A stretch of 64,000 bases of DNA. Origin: Bacillota bacterium (GTDB lineage Bacteria > Bacillota > Clostridia > Saccharofermentanales > Saccharofermentanaceae). Location of the stretch: positions 1 through 64,000 of the forward strand of contig JAEWUD010000016.1 of the NCBI GenBank assembly GCA_023397475.1, read 5' to 3'. Every line of letters starts with the position of its first letter. Within the stretch, counting starts at the first letter, position 1. Below are positions 35,917 to 45,701 of the stretch, piece by piece. Below the pieces are notes generated by a model, which ran no database searches, was not told where the DNA came from, and saw nothing but the letters and a program-made list of their open reading frames with translations. Made by a program: the position numbers and the translations under genes.

Positions 35917-38907
35917 ATGGATCAATTTATTCACATTCGCGGAGCTCGAGAACATAATCTCAAGAATATAGATGTTGATATTCCGCGCGATAAGCTTGTT
36001 GTGTTGACCGGTATCTCCGGTTCCGGAAAATCTTCTCTGGCTTTTGACACAATTTACGCAGAAGGACAGAGACGATATGTCGAGTCCCTCTCCTCGTATG
36101 CCCGACAGTTCCTCGGTCAGATGGAGAAGCCGGATGTCGATCAGATTGACGGTCTCTCGCCGGCGATCTCGATTGACCAGAAGACGACAAGTAAGAATCC
36201 GCGATCGACGGTCGGTACGGTCACGGAGATCTATGATTATCTCCGCCTTCTTTACGCGAGAGTCGGTGTGCCTCACTGTCCTTCCTGCGGCAAGGTTATA
36301 TCATCGCAATCCATTGATCAGATTCTCGATACTCTTCTCGCGATGGGAGAAGGAACAAGAATTATTCTGATGGCTCCGGTAATACGAGGCCGCAAGGGCG
36401 AGTATCAGAAGATTTTCGAGGATTTCCGCAAGGCGGGATATGCCCGGGTTCGGGTAGACGGGGACATGTTTGAACTTGAGGACGAGATCTCCCTGGAGAA
36501 GAACCAGAAGCATACCATCGAAGTTGTCATCGATCGGTTGGTGATACGCGACGGCATTCGGTCACGCCTCAATGATTCTGCGGAGACCGCGCTGAAGCTT
36601 GCTGACGGTCTTGTCACCACGTTGGTACAGATACCGGAAGGGGAGAACGAGTACGGCGAGATCAGCTATCGCGAAGAGGAGCATCTCTTCTCGCAGCGTT
36701 TCTCCTGCCCGGACTGCGGCATCAGCTTTGAAGAGAATTCGCCCCGTATGTTCTCCTTCAATAATCCGTACGGAGCGTGTCCTTCCTGTTCGGGCATCGG
36801 CTATCACTCATTTATCGATCCTGAGCTCTGTGTGTCGGACGCGCGTCTGTCCCTGAATGACGGTGCCATCCGCGTCGGAGGATGGAATTTCGATGATCCG
36901 TCGAGTTGGGGGAGAGCCTTCATCATAGCCTTGTCGAAGAGATATGGATTCTCTCTGGATACGCCTTGGAACCAGTTGGACGACAAGATTAAGAAGATCA
37001 TCATGACGGGCAATGACGGCGAGAAGCTTAAGGTAGATACGACAAACAGCAAGTATTCCCGGGGCGCATCCTACCAGTCCGCTTGGGAGGGTATCGTTCC
37101 GAGTCTTGAGCGTCGTTTCCGCGAGACCGGATCGGACGATATGAAGGAGTACTATCAGCAATACATGTCATTTCGCCCCTGTCCCGATTGCGCGGGGGCC
37201 AGACTCAAGAAGGAGAGCCTGTCGGTTCTTGTCGGAGGGATGAACATCCACAAGTTGACGTGTCTTCCGATTCGTGAATGCAAAAGCCATCTGGAGAATT
37301 TGACTTTCACGCAGCGAAATCACGAGATCGCCGAGCCGATTGTGAAAGAAATGCTCGCACGACTGGGCTTCCTTGTCGATGTAGGTCTGGATTACGTGAC
37401 GCTGAACCGTGCGTCGGCGACCTTGTCCGGCGGGGAGGCACAGCGAATCCGGCTTGCCACACAGATCGGATCGGGTCTCATGGGTGTTCTTTATATACTC
37501 GATGAGCCTTCCATCGGTCTGCATCAACGCGACAACGCTCGTCTTTTGAATACGTTGAAGAGACTTCGAGAGCTGGGGAATACCGTCCTGGTCGTCGAAC
37601 ACGACGAGGACACGATGCGTGAGGCGGATTATATCGTCGATATGGGTCCCGGCGCGGGAGAGCACGGCGGGTACATCGTTGGATTGGGCACTGCGGAAGA
37701 ACTGGAGAAGACCGAGAGTTCCATCACTGGTCAATACTTAAGCGGACGGAAGTACATTCCGCTACCCGTCAGCCGCAGGACGCCGTCCGGACAATATCTG
37801 ACGGTGCTTGGCGCTCGGGAGAATAATCTGAAGAACATTGATGTGAAGATTCCTCTAGGGCTATTCACCTGTGTTACCGGAGTTTCCGGATCGGGGAAGA
37901 GTTCGTTGGTTAACGGAATAATACTGAAGAAGCTGGCCTCAGATCTGAACGGGGCGAGACGACAGACGGGTGCATATCGAGCGATTGAGGGCATCGAGTA
38001 TCTCGATAAGGTTATCGCGATCGATCAATCGCCGATTGGCAGGACTCCGAGATCCAATCCTGCAACCTACACAGGATGCTTTGATTTGATTCGTGAGCTT
38101 TTCGCGAATACGAAGGATGCCAGAGCCCGTGGATACAAGAACGGACGGTTCAGTTTCAATGTCAAGGGAGGACGTTGTGAGGCGTGCTCCGGCGACGGAG
38201 TTAATAAGATCGAGATGCACTTTCTGCCGGATATCTATGTCACCTGTGATGTCTGTAAGGGACACCGTTACAATCGGGAGACGCTGGAGGTCAAATATAA
38301 GGGGAAGAGCATTGCCGATGTTCTGGAGATGACTGTAGAGGAGGCATTAGACTATTTTGAAGGCATCCCCCGAATACGAAGAAAGTTAGAAACGATCGCG
38401 GACGTTGGAATGGGTTACATCCGCCTCGGTCAACCCTCAACGCAATTATCCGGTGGAGAGGCACAACGCGTGAAGTTGGCGACGGAGTTGTCCAAACGCA
38501 GTACCGGCCATACGTTCTACATTCTGGATGAGCCGACGACGGGACTCCATATTGCCGACGTGCATAAGTTGGTTGACATTTTACACCGCCTGACAGAAAA
38601 TGGTAATACTGTCCTTGTCATCGAACATAATCTCGATGTCATAAAGACGGCGGATCATATCATAGATCTCGGACCGAACGGCGGCGACGGAGGCGGTTAT
38701 GTGATCGTCGAAGGTACGCCGGAAGAGGTAATCCGCCATCCGGAATCGTTTACGGGACAGTATCTCAAGCCACTACTCGAGAGAGAAGTACTGCGGGATC
38801 AGACGAGGGATCCGCACTTGAAGAACAATCAACAGAAGCTTCTGAAGGAGTCGCTGGAGATTTCGATCTCCGTGAAGCCCAGAAGAAGGAAGCCCAGAAA
38901 CGGGTAA
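35917..38907 (+). CDS. uvrA: UvrABC excinuclease subunit A
   Basis: Damage-recognition ATPase of nucleotide excision repair. It has two ABC ATPase modules: Walker A GISGSGKSSLAFDT near 30-45 with signature LSGGEAQRIRLA, and GVSGSGKSSLVNG near 650 with LSGGEAQRVKLA. Zinc-binding CPSCGK, CPDCG...CPSC and CEACSGDG...CDVC elements are present. At 996 residues it is about 50 longer than usual (about 940-950). The extra part is a basic C-terminal tail after YLKPLLER, rich in Lys and Arg. clpE follows after 15 bases. Confidence 0.97.
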   Translation: MDQFIHIRGAREHNLKNIDVDIPRDKLVVLTGISGSGKSSLAFDTIYAEGQRRYVESLSSYARQFLGQMEKPDVDQIDGLSPAISIDQKTTSKNPRSTVGTVTEIYDYLRLLYARVGVPHCPSCGKVISSQSIDQILDTLLAMGEGTRIILMAPVIRGRKGEYQKIFEDFRKAGYARVRVDGDMFELEDEISLEKNQKHTIEVVIDRLVIRDGIRSRLNDSAETALKLADGLVTTLVQIPEGENEYGEISYREEEHLFSQRFSCPDCGISFEENSPRMFSFNNPYGACPSCSGIGYHSFIDPELCVSDARLSLNDGAIRVGGWNFDDPSSWGRAFIIALSKRYGFSLDTPWNQLDDKIKKIIMTGNDGEKLKVDTTNSKYSRGASYQSAWEGIVPSLERRFRETGSDDMKEYYQQYMSFRPCPDCAGARLKKESLSVLVGGMNIHKLTCLPIRECKSHLENLTFTQRNHEIAEPIVKEMLARLGFLVDVGLDYVTLNRASATLSGGEAQRIRLATQIGSGLMGVLYILDEPSIGLHQRDNARLLNTLKRLRELGNTVLVVEHDEDTMREADYIVDMGPGAGEHGGYIVGLGTAEELEKTESSITGQYLSGRKYIPLPVSRRTPSGQYLTVLGARENNLKNIDVKIPLGLFTCVTGVSGSGKSSLVNGIILKKLASDLNGARRQTGAYRAIEGIEYLDKVIAIDQSPIGRTPRSNPATYTGCFDLIRELFANTKDARARGYKNGRFSFNVKGGRCEACSGDGVNKIEMHFLPDIYVTCDVCKGHRYNRETLEVKYKGKSIADVLEMTVEEALDYFEGIPRIRRKLETIADVGMGYIRLGQPSTQLSGGEAQRVKLATELSKRSTGHTFYILDEPTTGLHIADVHKLVDILHRLTENGNTVLVIEHNLDVIKTADHIIDLGPNGGDGGGYVIVEGTPEEVIRHPESFTGQYLKPLLEREVLRDQTRDPHLKNNQQKLLKESLEISISVKPRRRKPRNG

Positions 38908-38922
38908 TAAAGGAATACATAC

Positions 38923-41376
38923 ATGACAAAATGTGCAATATGCAAGAAGAATGTGGCGGTGGTTTTCACCACCCGATTTGACAACGGTAAACGTGTCAGC
39001 GAAGGACTTTGCCTCAAGTGTGCGTATCAGACCGGTATCGGAGGCATTGATGAGATGTTCTCGAAGGCCGGAATAGATGATTCGAATATCGATAAGGTAT
39101 CCGAACGTCTGAACAGCTTGATGGCCGGTATGGACGGGAATCAGCCGGAAGATGTTTTTAAGCTTCTTCTGGGTTCGGAAGGATTGACGGGCGATTTCTC
39201 ATCATCAGAGAATGACTCCGACGATGCGGAAGCGATTGAACCTCTGTCGAATCTTGGTTTTCTTCAGATCGGGAACACGGCCGGAGGCAACGGGGATGAC
39301 CCTTTTGGTGCCGCGGACGAAGATTCCGCCTTGTTGTCGGATTCTTCGTCCTACGAAGGCAGAAGAGAAGATGACCGGACGAAGGATACCCGTCGCGACA
39401 CCAAGAAGAATACTCGCAAAGAGACCAAGCATAAATTTCTCGATCAATTCGGTACGAATCTGACGGAGAAAGCCCGTATTGGCAAGATCGACCGGATCAT
39501 CGGACGAGCCAAGGAATTGGAGCGTGTCGTTCAGATTCTGAACCGTCGTTCGAAGAATAACCCTGTTCTTCTCGGAGCTCCGGGCGTCGGCAAGACGGCG
39601 ATAGCCGAAGGACTTGCTGTTCGTATCGCGACAGGCGATGTTCCGGCCAAACTTCTCGATATGTCTGTATATCTGCTCGACATGACGGCTATGGTTGCGG
39701 GTACGCAATTTCGCGGGCAATTTGAGAGCCGAATGAAGGGTGTCGTCGACGATGCCAGACGCAGTGAGAACATCATTCTTGTCATCGATGAACTGCATAA
39801 TATCATGGGCGCCGGAGACGCCGAAGGAGCCATGAACGCGGCGAATATTCTGAAGCCGGCATTGGCAAAGGGCGAGATTCGGGTTATCGGATCGACGACG
39901 CTTGAAGAGTATCGGCGATTTATCGAGAAGGACTCCGCCCTGGAGAGAAGATTTCAGAAGGTTATCGTTGAGGAACCGACGCTGGAGGACAGTGTCGAGA
40001 TTCTGAAGGGAATCCGTGATTATTATGAGCAGCATCATCATGTTTCGTATGCGGATGATGTGATCGAATATGCGGTCAAGTCGTCATCAAGATATATCAT
40101 GGACCGTTTCCTTCCGGATAAGGCAATCGATCTGCTCGATGAAGCGGGATCCCGTGCCAACCTCTCCGAAGTTCGTCTTGTGAAGTTAAAGAAGCTCAAG
40201 ACAGAACGTGAAGATCTCGAGGCAGCCGTCGCTGAGGTTGAGGAGAAGATCGAGAATTCGGCTCCGCAGATCATCGAACAGGAGGCATTGTACGAGAAGC
40301 AAGCCGAGACCAAGGCATCCCTCTTGCGAACTGAGCAGGAATTATCTTCTCTTGAGAGTGAACTGGTTCCCACGATCATAACCAAGGAAGACATTGCGCG
40401 TGTTATCGAGATGTGGACGGGAATTCCTGTACAAAGAATTTCCGAGTCGGAATCGGAGAAGCTTCTGAAACTCGAAGAACGCCTTCATAAGCGCGTTATC
40501 GGGCAGGAGAAGGCGGTCAGCGCCTTGGCGCGTGCCATTCGCCGTAATCGCTCCGGCTTCGGCAAGAAGCATAAACCTGCGTCATTTATCTTCGTCGGAC
40601 CCACAGGAGTCGGCAAGACCGAACTCGTCAAGGCGGTAGCCGAAGCGATGTTCGCGTCGGAAGATGCCCTGATTCGAATGGATATGTCGGAATTCATGGA
40701 GGCTCATACGGTCAGCAAATTGATCGGATCCCCGCCGGGGTATGTCGGTTACGATGACGGAGGACAGTTGACGGAGAGAGTCAGAAGAAAGCCGTACTCG
40801 GTCATCCTTTTTGACGAGATTGAGAAGGCTCACCCGGATGTCTTTAACCTGCTGTTACAGATTCTGGATGACGGACGCCTGACGGACAGCCATGGACGAC
40901 TGGTTAATTTCGAGAATACCATTCTCGTCTTGACTTCCAATGCGGGTACCACGCTCAAATCCAACGGTTTTGGCTTTGGTGCCGAGGGGTTTGTCGCGCT
41001 CGAGAATCGGGTTCAGAGTGTTCTTAAAGAGATGTTCCGTCCGGAGTTTCTGAATCGTATCGATGAGATTATCGTATTTCAGGAATTGACGAGAGATGAG
41101 ATTCGCTCGATTGTCGATCTGATGCTGGCGGAATTGACCGCACAGCTTCGCGAGAAGGAAGTTGATGTATTCGTTACCGATACCGCCAAGGATCGTCTGG
41201 CTGTTGAAGGATATGACGCGAAATACGGCGCGAGACCGCTTCGTAAAACGATACAGCGAAGACTTGAGGATCCGCTTTCCGATATGTTCCTCATGGGCAA
41301 GCTGGACAAGGTTTCGATGGTGCGCATCGACTTCGACGGGAAGGATTTCACCTTTGACCGTTCAATAAGAGAGTAA
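38923..41376 (+). CDS. clpE: ClpE-like AAA+ unfoldase with N-terminal zinc finger
   Basis: Hsp100 ATPase that feeds proteins to ClpP. The N-terminus is a C4 zinc-finger-like motif (Cys4, Cys7, Cys30, Cys33), as in ClpE, and there is no double Clp_N repeat. A low-complexity acidic then Arg/Lys/Thr-rich linker follows to about residue 165. AAA module 1 has GAPGVGKTA and a DELHN Walker B. A short UVR/coiled middle domain (about 420-480) is followed by AAA module 2 with GPTGVGKTE, then the C-terminal D2-small domain. NGFGFGAE is in the position of the ClpP-binding loop. It is cotranscribed with uvrA, suggesting stress or DNA damage linkage. No CtsR site was identified. Confidence 0.93.
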   Translation: MTKCAICKKNVAVVFTTRFDNGKRVSEGLCLKCAYQTGIGGIDEMFSKAGIDDSNIDKVSERLNSLMAGMDGNQPEDVFKLLLGSEGLTGDFSSSENDSDDAEAIEPLSNLGFLQIGNTAGGNGDDPFGAADEDSALLSDSSSYEGRREDDRTKDTRRDTKKNTRKETKHKFLDQFGTNLTEKARIGKIDRIIGRAKELERVVQILNRRSKNNPVLLGAPGVGKTAIAEGLAVRIATGDVPAKLLDMSVYLLDMTAMVAGTQFRGQFESRMKGVVDDARRSENIILVIDELHNIMGAGDAEGAMNAANILKPALAKGEIRVIGSTTLEEYRRFIEKDSALERRFQKVIVEEPTLEDSVEILKGIRDYYEQHHHVSYADDVIEYAVKSSSRYIMDRFLPDKAIDLLDEAGSRANLSEVRLVKLKKLKTEREDLEAAVAEVEEKIENSAPQIIEQEALYEKQAETKASLLRTEQELSSLESELVPTIITKEDIARVIEMWTGIPVQRISESESEKLLKLEERLHKRVIGQEKAVSALARAIRRNRSGFGKKHKPASFIFVGPTGVGKTELVKAVAEAMFASEDALIRMDMSEFMEAHTVSKLIGSPPGYVGYDDGGQLTERVRRKPYSVILFDEIEKAHPDVFNLLLQILDDGRLTDSHGRLVNFENTILVLTSNAGTTLKSNGFGFGAEGFVALENRVQSVLKEMFRPEFLNRIDEIIVFQELTRDEIRSIVDLMLAELTAQLREKEVDVFVTDTAKDRLAVEGYDAKYGARPLRKTIQRRLEDPLSDMFLMGKLDKVSMVRIDFDGKDFTFDRSIRE

Positions 41377-41401
41377 GACGTGTAAATAAATCGAATGAAA
41401 A

Positions 41402-41430
41402 AAAACGACCGGCTTGACGCCGGTCGTTTT
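41402..41430. terminator. Bidirectional terminator between clpE and argJ
   Basis: AAAACGACCGGC pairs perfectly with GCCGGTCGTTTT around a five-base loop. A runs and T runs lie on each side, so both converging genes can stop here. Confidence 0.9.
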
Positions 41431-41456
41431 CATATGTCCGCAATTCGGTATAGCGA

Positions 41457-42659
41457 CTATGAGCGATAACTTCCGTTAATCTTGACATAATCATAGGAGA
41501 AGTCACAAGTCCACATACGATCTGAGAAGTCTCCCTCATGAAGTACGATGGAGATGAGTATTTCGGATTTCTGAAGAATCTTCTTGGCCAAGGCTTCATC
41601 GAAAGGCAAGGCTTGTCCGTTCGCACATACCGGCAGATCCCCGATCGATATGTCGACGCGCTCCGGGTCAAACTGCGCTCCAGAATAACCGATGGCTGTT
41701 ATAATTCGACCCCAGTTCGCATCCTCACCGAAGATTGCCGTCTTACAAAGCGGCGAACGACAAACAGAAAGAACACATAAATATGCGTCGTTTGCGTTTG
41801 CCGCTCCACTGACGGTTACCTCAATCAGCTTTGTCGCTCCTTCGCCGTCCTTGGCAACCAACCGTGCCAGATCGGTGCAGACCTCAGAAAGCGCATCCGC
41901 GAAAAGTTCACACTCCGGGGTGCCCGGAAGAATCTCGTCCGCGCCGGACATGCCGTTCGCCAGAATGAGCAGAGTGTCGCATACGGAAGTATCGCCGTCT
42001 ACCGACACGCGGTTAAAAGTATGGCAAACGGACTCACGGAGAAGGGACGAGAGAAGGTCCTTCGAAATCGAGGCATCTGTAGTAATAACGCTGATCATCG
42101 TCGCCATATTCGGATGAATCATTCCGGATCCCTTCGCCATGCCTGCGATCGATATCTTGTGTTTGCCGATCTGGATTTTGGCATAGGCTTCCTTCGGGAT
42201 GAGATCGGTGGTCATAATCGCACGCATGGCGTCGTGACCTGATTCTGCGGAAGATGATAGGGAAGATACCAGTGACGGTGTTCCCGAGAGGATCTTGGCG
42301 AGGGGAAGCCTTATTCCGATAACCCCGGTCGAACATGTAAGAATCTCGTCCTCGTCAACTTTCAGAAGTGCAGCTACTGCCGATGCCATCGCGTTTGCGT
42401 CCTCGACACCGGCGCTTCCGACGCAGGCGTTGGCGTTGCCGCTGTTGATCAGGACACCGCGTACCGCGGACTTTTGCGAGACGATGCTCATCGTTCGTGT
42501 AAGAGAATGTCCTTTGACAACATTCTTCGTATAAACACCGGCGACAGTGGCGGGCACATCAGAGACGATCAAGGCCAGATCCGGAGCGCCGTTCTTCTTG
42601 AGACCGCAGGGGATTCCCGCAGCCCGAAAACCTTTTGGGGCGGTAATTGCGTTTGACAT
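41457..42659 (-). CDS. argJ: Bifunctional ornithine acetyltransferase / N-acetylglutamate synthase
   Basis: Ntn-like enzyme of the cyclic arginine pathway. It moves the acetyl group from N-acetylornithine to glutamate. It is made as a precursor that self-cleaves before the Thr in MIHPNMATMISV (about residue 185). The 400 residues match the family. SGNANACVG and GEDANWGRII are further motifs. Whether it also uses acetyl-CoA cannot be told from sequence. It is a single gene; no other arg genes are in the window. Confidence 0.96.
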   Translation of the reverse strand: MSNAITAPKGFRAAGIPCGLKKNGAPDLALIVSDVPATVAGVYTKNVVKGHSLTRTMSIVSQKSAVRGVLINSGNANACVGSAGVEDANAMASAVAALLKVDEDEILTCSTGVIGIRLPLAKILSGTPSLVSSLSSSAESGHDAMRAIMTTDLIPKEAYAKIQIGKHKISIAGMAKGSGMIHPNMATMISVITTDASISKDLLSSLLRESVCHTFNRVSVDGDTSVCDTLLILANGMSGADEILPGTPECELFADALSEVCTDLARLVAKDGEGATKLIEVTVSGAANANDAYLCVLSVCRSPLCKTAIFGEDANWGRIITAIGYSGAQFDPERVDISIGDLPVCANGQALPFDEALAKKILQKSEILISIVLHEGDFSDRMWTCDFSYDYVKINGSYRS

Positions 42660-42694
42660 GTGAAGCGTACCATCCGTTCGAAATGAATGAGATG

Positions 42695-42722
42695 ATTATA
42701 CACAAAAAATTGAATGCGTGAA
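42695..42722 (-). promoter_or_regulatory. Promoter of argJ
   Basis: On the minus strand TTCACG (42722-42717), 16 bases, then perfect TATAAT (42700-42695), ending 35 bases before the ATG. No ARG-box was recognised. Confidence 0.55.
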
Positions 42723-42776
42723 TCATTTTTCGCCGAGGATGCCTTGTAACCGCACCTATACAGCGGGGTTTTTTAC

Positions 42777-42784
42777 GGTATAAT
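42777..42784 (+). promoter_or_regulatory. Putative -10 of the DUF975-like gene
   Basis: GG followed by perfect TATAAT (42779-42784), 30 bases before the ATG. No good -35 was found. Confidence 0.5.
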
Positions 42785-42813
42785 TATTTCGTAAGAATGG
42801 GAGGGCTTTGTAC

Positions 42814-43707
42814 ATGTGGAAGATAACGGATCTCAAAGGCAGAGCTTGGGAAATTCTTCGCAAGAACTATTGGTCCGCCTTATTGGCGGTGTTTATTTTC
42901 TCGGTGATCGGCTCCGCCGCATCCTCGATGATCTCCGTCGTTACTTCAACGGTATCCTCCACGCTTACAACGGCCGTCACGACGACGCTGAGCATTGTCC
43001 CGCTGGAGGATAATGTGTCGCTGATGCTCGGTCAGGCCTCGGTAATTTTTGTTTTTTTGGCGTTTATCTATTTGTTCATTATCGCGGCTTCTTTGAGCGT
43101 TCTTGTATTCGTCACCTATCCTCTGCAATATGGTTTAACATCGTGGTTTGTCGAGCAGCGCAGTCATGAAACATTTACCAACTACATGCCTTTATTTTCT
43201 GCTTTTCAACAAGGCCGATACAAGAAGGTCGCATCGGGTATGGGATGGAGTCTTTTGTGGCAGATCCTGTGGTCTCTTTGTGCGTCAACCGTATTTATCA
43301 TCCCTTCGGTAACGCTAATCTTCGGAACCGGAGCCACGGCCTTCTTCTCGCGCGAATCCGAAATCAGCAGTCTTGCTGTGATTGTCACGATGATGCTGGT
43401 CGTAGGGCTTTACTTTGTGGCGATGGCCTTATATATAGCGATTATTCTGAATCGCTATTACGCATACCTTTTCATACCTTTTATCCTCGTCGATCAGCCG
43501 CAGTTGAATTTTCGCGAAACCATGGATCTAAGCAAGCGTATGACCGACGGACAGAAGGGGCGTATGTGGCTTCTGGACCTTTCTTTCATCGGTTGGTTCG
43601 CCTTGACACTTCTATCCTGTGGATTTCTGAGCATTGCACTGGTTCCCTACATACAGACAACAAGGACGGAGCTTTATTTCGCCCGCAAGGCGGAAATTGC
43701 TTCTTGA
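42814..43707 (+). CDS. DUF975-like polytopic membrane protein
   Basis: Integral membrane protein of 297 residues with about six hydrophobic segments. The N-terminal MWKITDLKGRAWEILRKNYW and the following helix match the DUF975 pattern. FRETMDLSKRMTDGQKGRMWLLDLSFIGW (in pieces) near the C-terminus is also typical of that family. Function is unknown. TTG 42808 is also in frame, but ATG 42814 has GGGAGGG eight bases upstream. The flavoprotein gene starts 31 bases later, so the two may be cotranscribed. Confidence 0.85.
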   Translation: MWKITDLKGRAWEILRKNYWSALLAVFIFSVIGSAASSMISVVTSTVSSTLTTAVTTTLSIVPLEDNVSLMLGQASVIFVFLAFIYLFIIAASLSVLVFVTYPLQYGLTSWFVEQRSHETFTNYMPLFSAFQQGRYKKVASGMGWSLLWQILWSLCASTVFIIPSVTLIFGTGATAFFSRESEISSLAVIVTMMLVVGLYFVAMALYIAIILNRYYAYLFIPFILVDQPQLNFRETMDLSKRMTDGQKGRMWLLDLSFIGWFALTLLSCGFLSIALVPYIQTTRTELYFARKAEIAS

Positions 43708-43738
43708 CAAGAGTATTTTCGAGAGACGGAGTTGTGAT

Positions 43739-45157
43739 ATGAACACAGAGAAACGCTATGACGTAGTAATTATTGGAGCCGGTCTCGCCGGTATTTTCGC
43801 CGGATATGAATTGACGGAGAATCATCCGGATTTATCTGTCGCGATCATTGAGCAGGGAGATCCGATCAGCGCCCGATCCTGTCCGATCATCCAGAAGAAG
43901 ACGGTTTCGTGCGTAAGCTGTAAGACCTGTGCGATCATGCGGGGGTTCGGCGGCGCGGGCGCGTTTTCTGACGGTAAGTTTAACTTCACGACGCAATTCG
44001 GAGGCTGGCTGAACGACTACGTTACGGATGCCGAGGTCATGCGTTTGATCGAGTACGTCGATTCTGTCAACATGAGATTCGGTGCAACGAACGAGGTATT
44101 CTCGACGTCTACACCGCAGGCGGATGTAATCCGAAGGAATGCGATTAGCTATGATCTGCATCTGATGGACGCGAAATGCAAGCACCTGGGAACGGAGCGC
44201 AACCGCGAGATTCTTATTGAGCAATACGAATATCTCGCGAAAAAGCTTGATTTGATTTGCCGTACCCGGGTAGAGGATATCGCGCATGAGCCGAATGGAA
44301 CCTATTCGCTTGCTACGACATCCGGAACCGTTCGATGCAAATATCTTATTGCCGCTCCCGGCCGCAGCGGCGCGGAATGGTTCTCATCGATCTGTCATAA
44401 ACTGAAGCTTCCGATGATTAACAATCAGGTAGATATCGGCGTTCGTGTTGAACTTCCGGCGATCGTATTTAAGGACATTACCGATGCGATGTACGAAGCG
44501 AAGCTTCTCTATCGTACCAAGCAGTATAAGGATGTAGTTCGCACGTTCTGTATGAATCCATACGGTCATGTAGTTACAGAGAACACCGACGGAATCATCA
44601 CCGTTAACGGACACAGCTATACGGATCCCGCGTTACGCAGCGAGAATACAAACTTCGCGCTTCTTGTCAGCAACCGATTTACGACACCGTTTAATGAGCC
44701 ATATCAATACGGCAAGCGAATCGCGTCGTTGTCCAACATGCTCGGCGGTGGAATCATGGTCCAGCGATTCGGGGATCTGATCGACGGCCGAAGAACCAAT
44801 ACACATCGCTTGCCGCAGAGCTTTGTTAAGCCCACTTTGGAAGCGATTCCGGGGGATCTCTCACTGGTCTTGCCGAAACGTCATTTGGACAATATCATTG
44901 AGATGATTCACGTACTGGATAAGCTTGCGCCCGGAACCGCGAATCAGGATACGCTTCTCTATGGAGTTGAGGTGAAGTTCTACAGTGCGCGATTGACGCT
45001 AACGAGTGAACTGGAGACGAAGCTCCGAAATTTCTTTGCTTGCGGTGACGGTGCGGGAATTACACGTGGATTGTCGCAGGCCGGGGCAAGCGGCGTCATG
45101 GCGGCTCGCGCCGTGCTGAAAAGAATCGATCACGAAGACAGATCGATACATACATGA
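43739..45157 (+). CDS. COG2509-like FAD-dependent dehydrogenase
   Basis: Uncharacterised flavoprotein of 472 residues. The N-terminal DVVIIGAGLAGIFAGYEL is a dinucleotide-binding Rossmann motif. It is followed by SCVSCKTCAIMRGFGGAGAFSDGKFN, with a CxxCxxC cluster at Cys58, Cys61 and Cys64 plus Cys48. The C-terminal FFACGDGAGITRGLSQAGASGVMAAR (read in parts) closes the FAD site. The family is widespread in anaerobes, but its substrate is not established. The frame is open from 43634, but ATG 43739 begins the conserved region; the upstream part overlaps the DUF975 gene. Confidence 0.88.
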   Translation: MNTEKRYDVVIIGAGLAGIFAGYELTENHPDLSVAIIEQGDPISARSCPIIQKKTVSCVSCKTCAIMRGFGGAGAFSDGKFNFTTQFGGWLNDYVTDAEVMRLIEYVDSVNMRFGATNEVFSTSTPQADVIRRNAISYDLHLMDAKCKHLGTERNREILIEQYEYLAKKLDLICRTRVEDIAHEPNGTYSLATTSGTVRCKYLIAAPGRSGAEWFSSICHKLKLPMINNQVDIGVRVELPAIVFKDITDAMYEAKLLYRTKQYKDVVRTFCMNPYGHVVTENTDGIITVNGHSYTDPALRSENTNFALLVSNRFTTPFNEPYQYGKRIASLSNMLGGGIMVQRFGDLIDGRRTNTHRLPQSFVKPTLEAIPGDLSLVLPKRHLDNIIEMIHVLDKLAPGTANQDTLLYGVEVKFYSARLTLTSELETKLRNFFACGDGAGITRGLSQAGASGVMAARAVLKRIDHEDRSIHT

Positions 45158-45181
45158 GCTTAGTCGAGTCTTTGAGGTGAC

Positions 45182-45197
45182 AGAATCTTCGGATTCT
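45182..45197 (+). other. UUCG-loop hairpin after the flavoprotein
   Basis: AGAATC-TTCG-GATTCT is a perfect six-pair stem with a stable UUCG tetraloop. It lacks a following T tract, so termination is doubtful. Confidence 0.4.
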
Positions 45198-45207
45198 ACG
45201 TTCGTTC

Positions 45208-45236
45208 TTTACAACACGTACCTTTTATGGTAATAT
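45208..45236 (+). promoter_or_regulatory. Promoter of rpsO
   Basis: TTTACA (45208-45213), 17 bases, then TAATAT (45231-45236), which is preceded by TGG. About 75 bases of leader remain before the ATG. That leader has GCGG/CCGC and CGGG/CCCG complementary arms that could be an S15 leader. Confidence 0.7.
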
Positions 45237-45315
45237 TCCAACGTATTTGCCGCGGACACAGTTGCGGGATCGTCCGACCCGTTACTTTGCCGCAGGACTT
45301 TGAAGGAGGAACAGT

Positions 45316-45579
45316 ATGGACACGATCAACAAGTCAGAAATTATCAAGGAGTATGGTCTTAAGGAAGGCGACACAGGATCTCCGGAGGTTCAGATTGCAA
45401 TTCTCACATCGAGAATCAATCACCTGACAGAGCACCTGAAGGAGCACAAGAACGATCATCACTCCAGACGCGGCCTTCTCACGATGGTCGGTAAGAGAAG
45501 AGGTCTTCTCGATTATCTGGCACGTATCGACATTGAGCGTTACAGAACGATTATCGCGAAGCTCGGAATCAGAAAGTAA
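45316..45579 (+). CDS. rpsO: 30S ribosomal protein S15
   Basis: Primary-binding 16S rRNA protein of 87 residues. The family pattern is complete: DTGSPEVQIAILTSRINHLTEHLKEH, HHSRRGLLTMVGKRR and LLDYLARIDIERY in successive helices. AAGGAGGAA precedes the ATG. It is upstream of pnp, as in most bacteria, but a terminator and a new promoter separate them. Confidence 0.98.
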   Translation: MDTINKSEIIKEYGLKEGDTGSPEVQIAILTSRINHLTEHLKEHKNDHHSRRGLLTMVGKRRGLLDYLARIDIERYRTIIAKLGIRK

Positions 45580-45588
45580 GATGATATG

Positions 45589-45629
45589 GCCGCCTCAGAT
45601 GACCGGAAAGTCAGAAGAGGCGGCTTTTT
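45589..45629 (+). terminator. Terminator after rpsO
   Basis: GCCGCCTC (45589-45596) pairs with GAGGCGGC (45617-45624), followed by TTTTT. Confidence 0.85.
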
Positions 45630-45701
45630 CATATCCTGTACATTCGATGAACTCTCCTATACAGTGTCGAAGACATGAGGACCGGGGAGTTTGACAAATT
45701 C

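Noticed and set aside
45182..45197. UUCG hairpin as terminator of the flavoprotein gene
   Set aside because: No T tract follows, so it is listed only as a hairpin.
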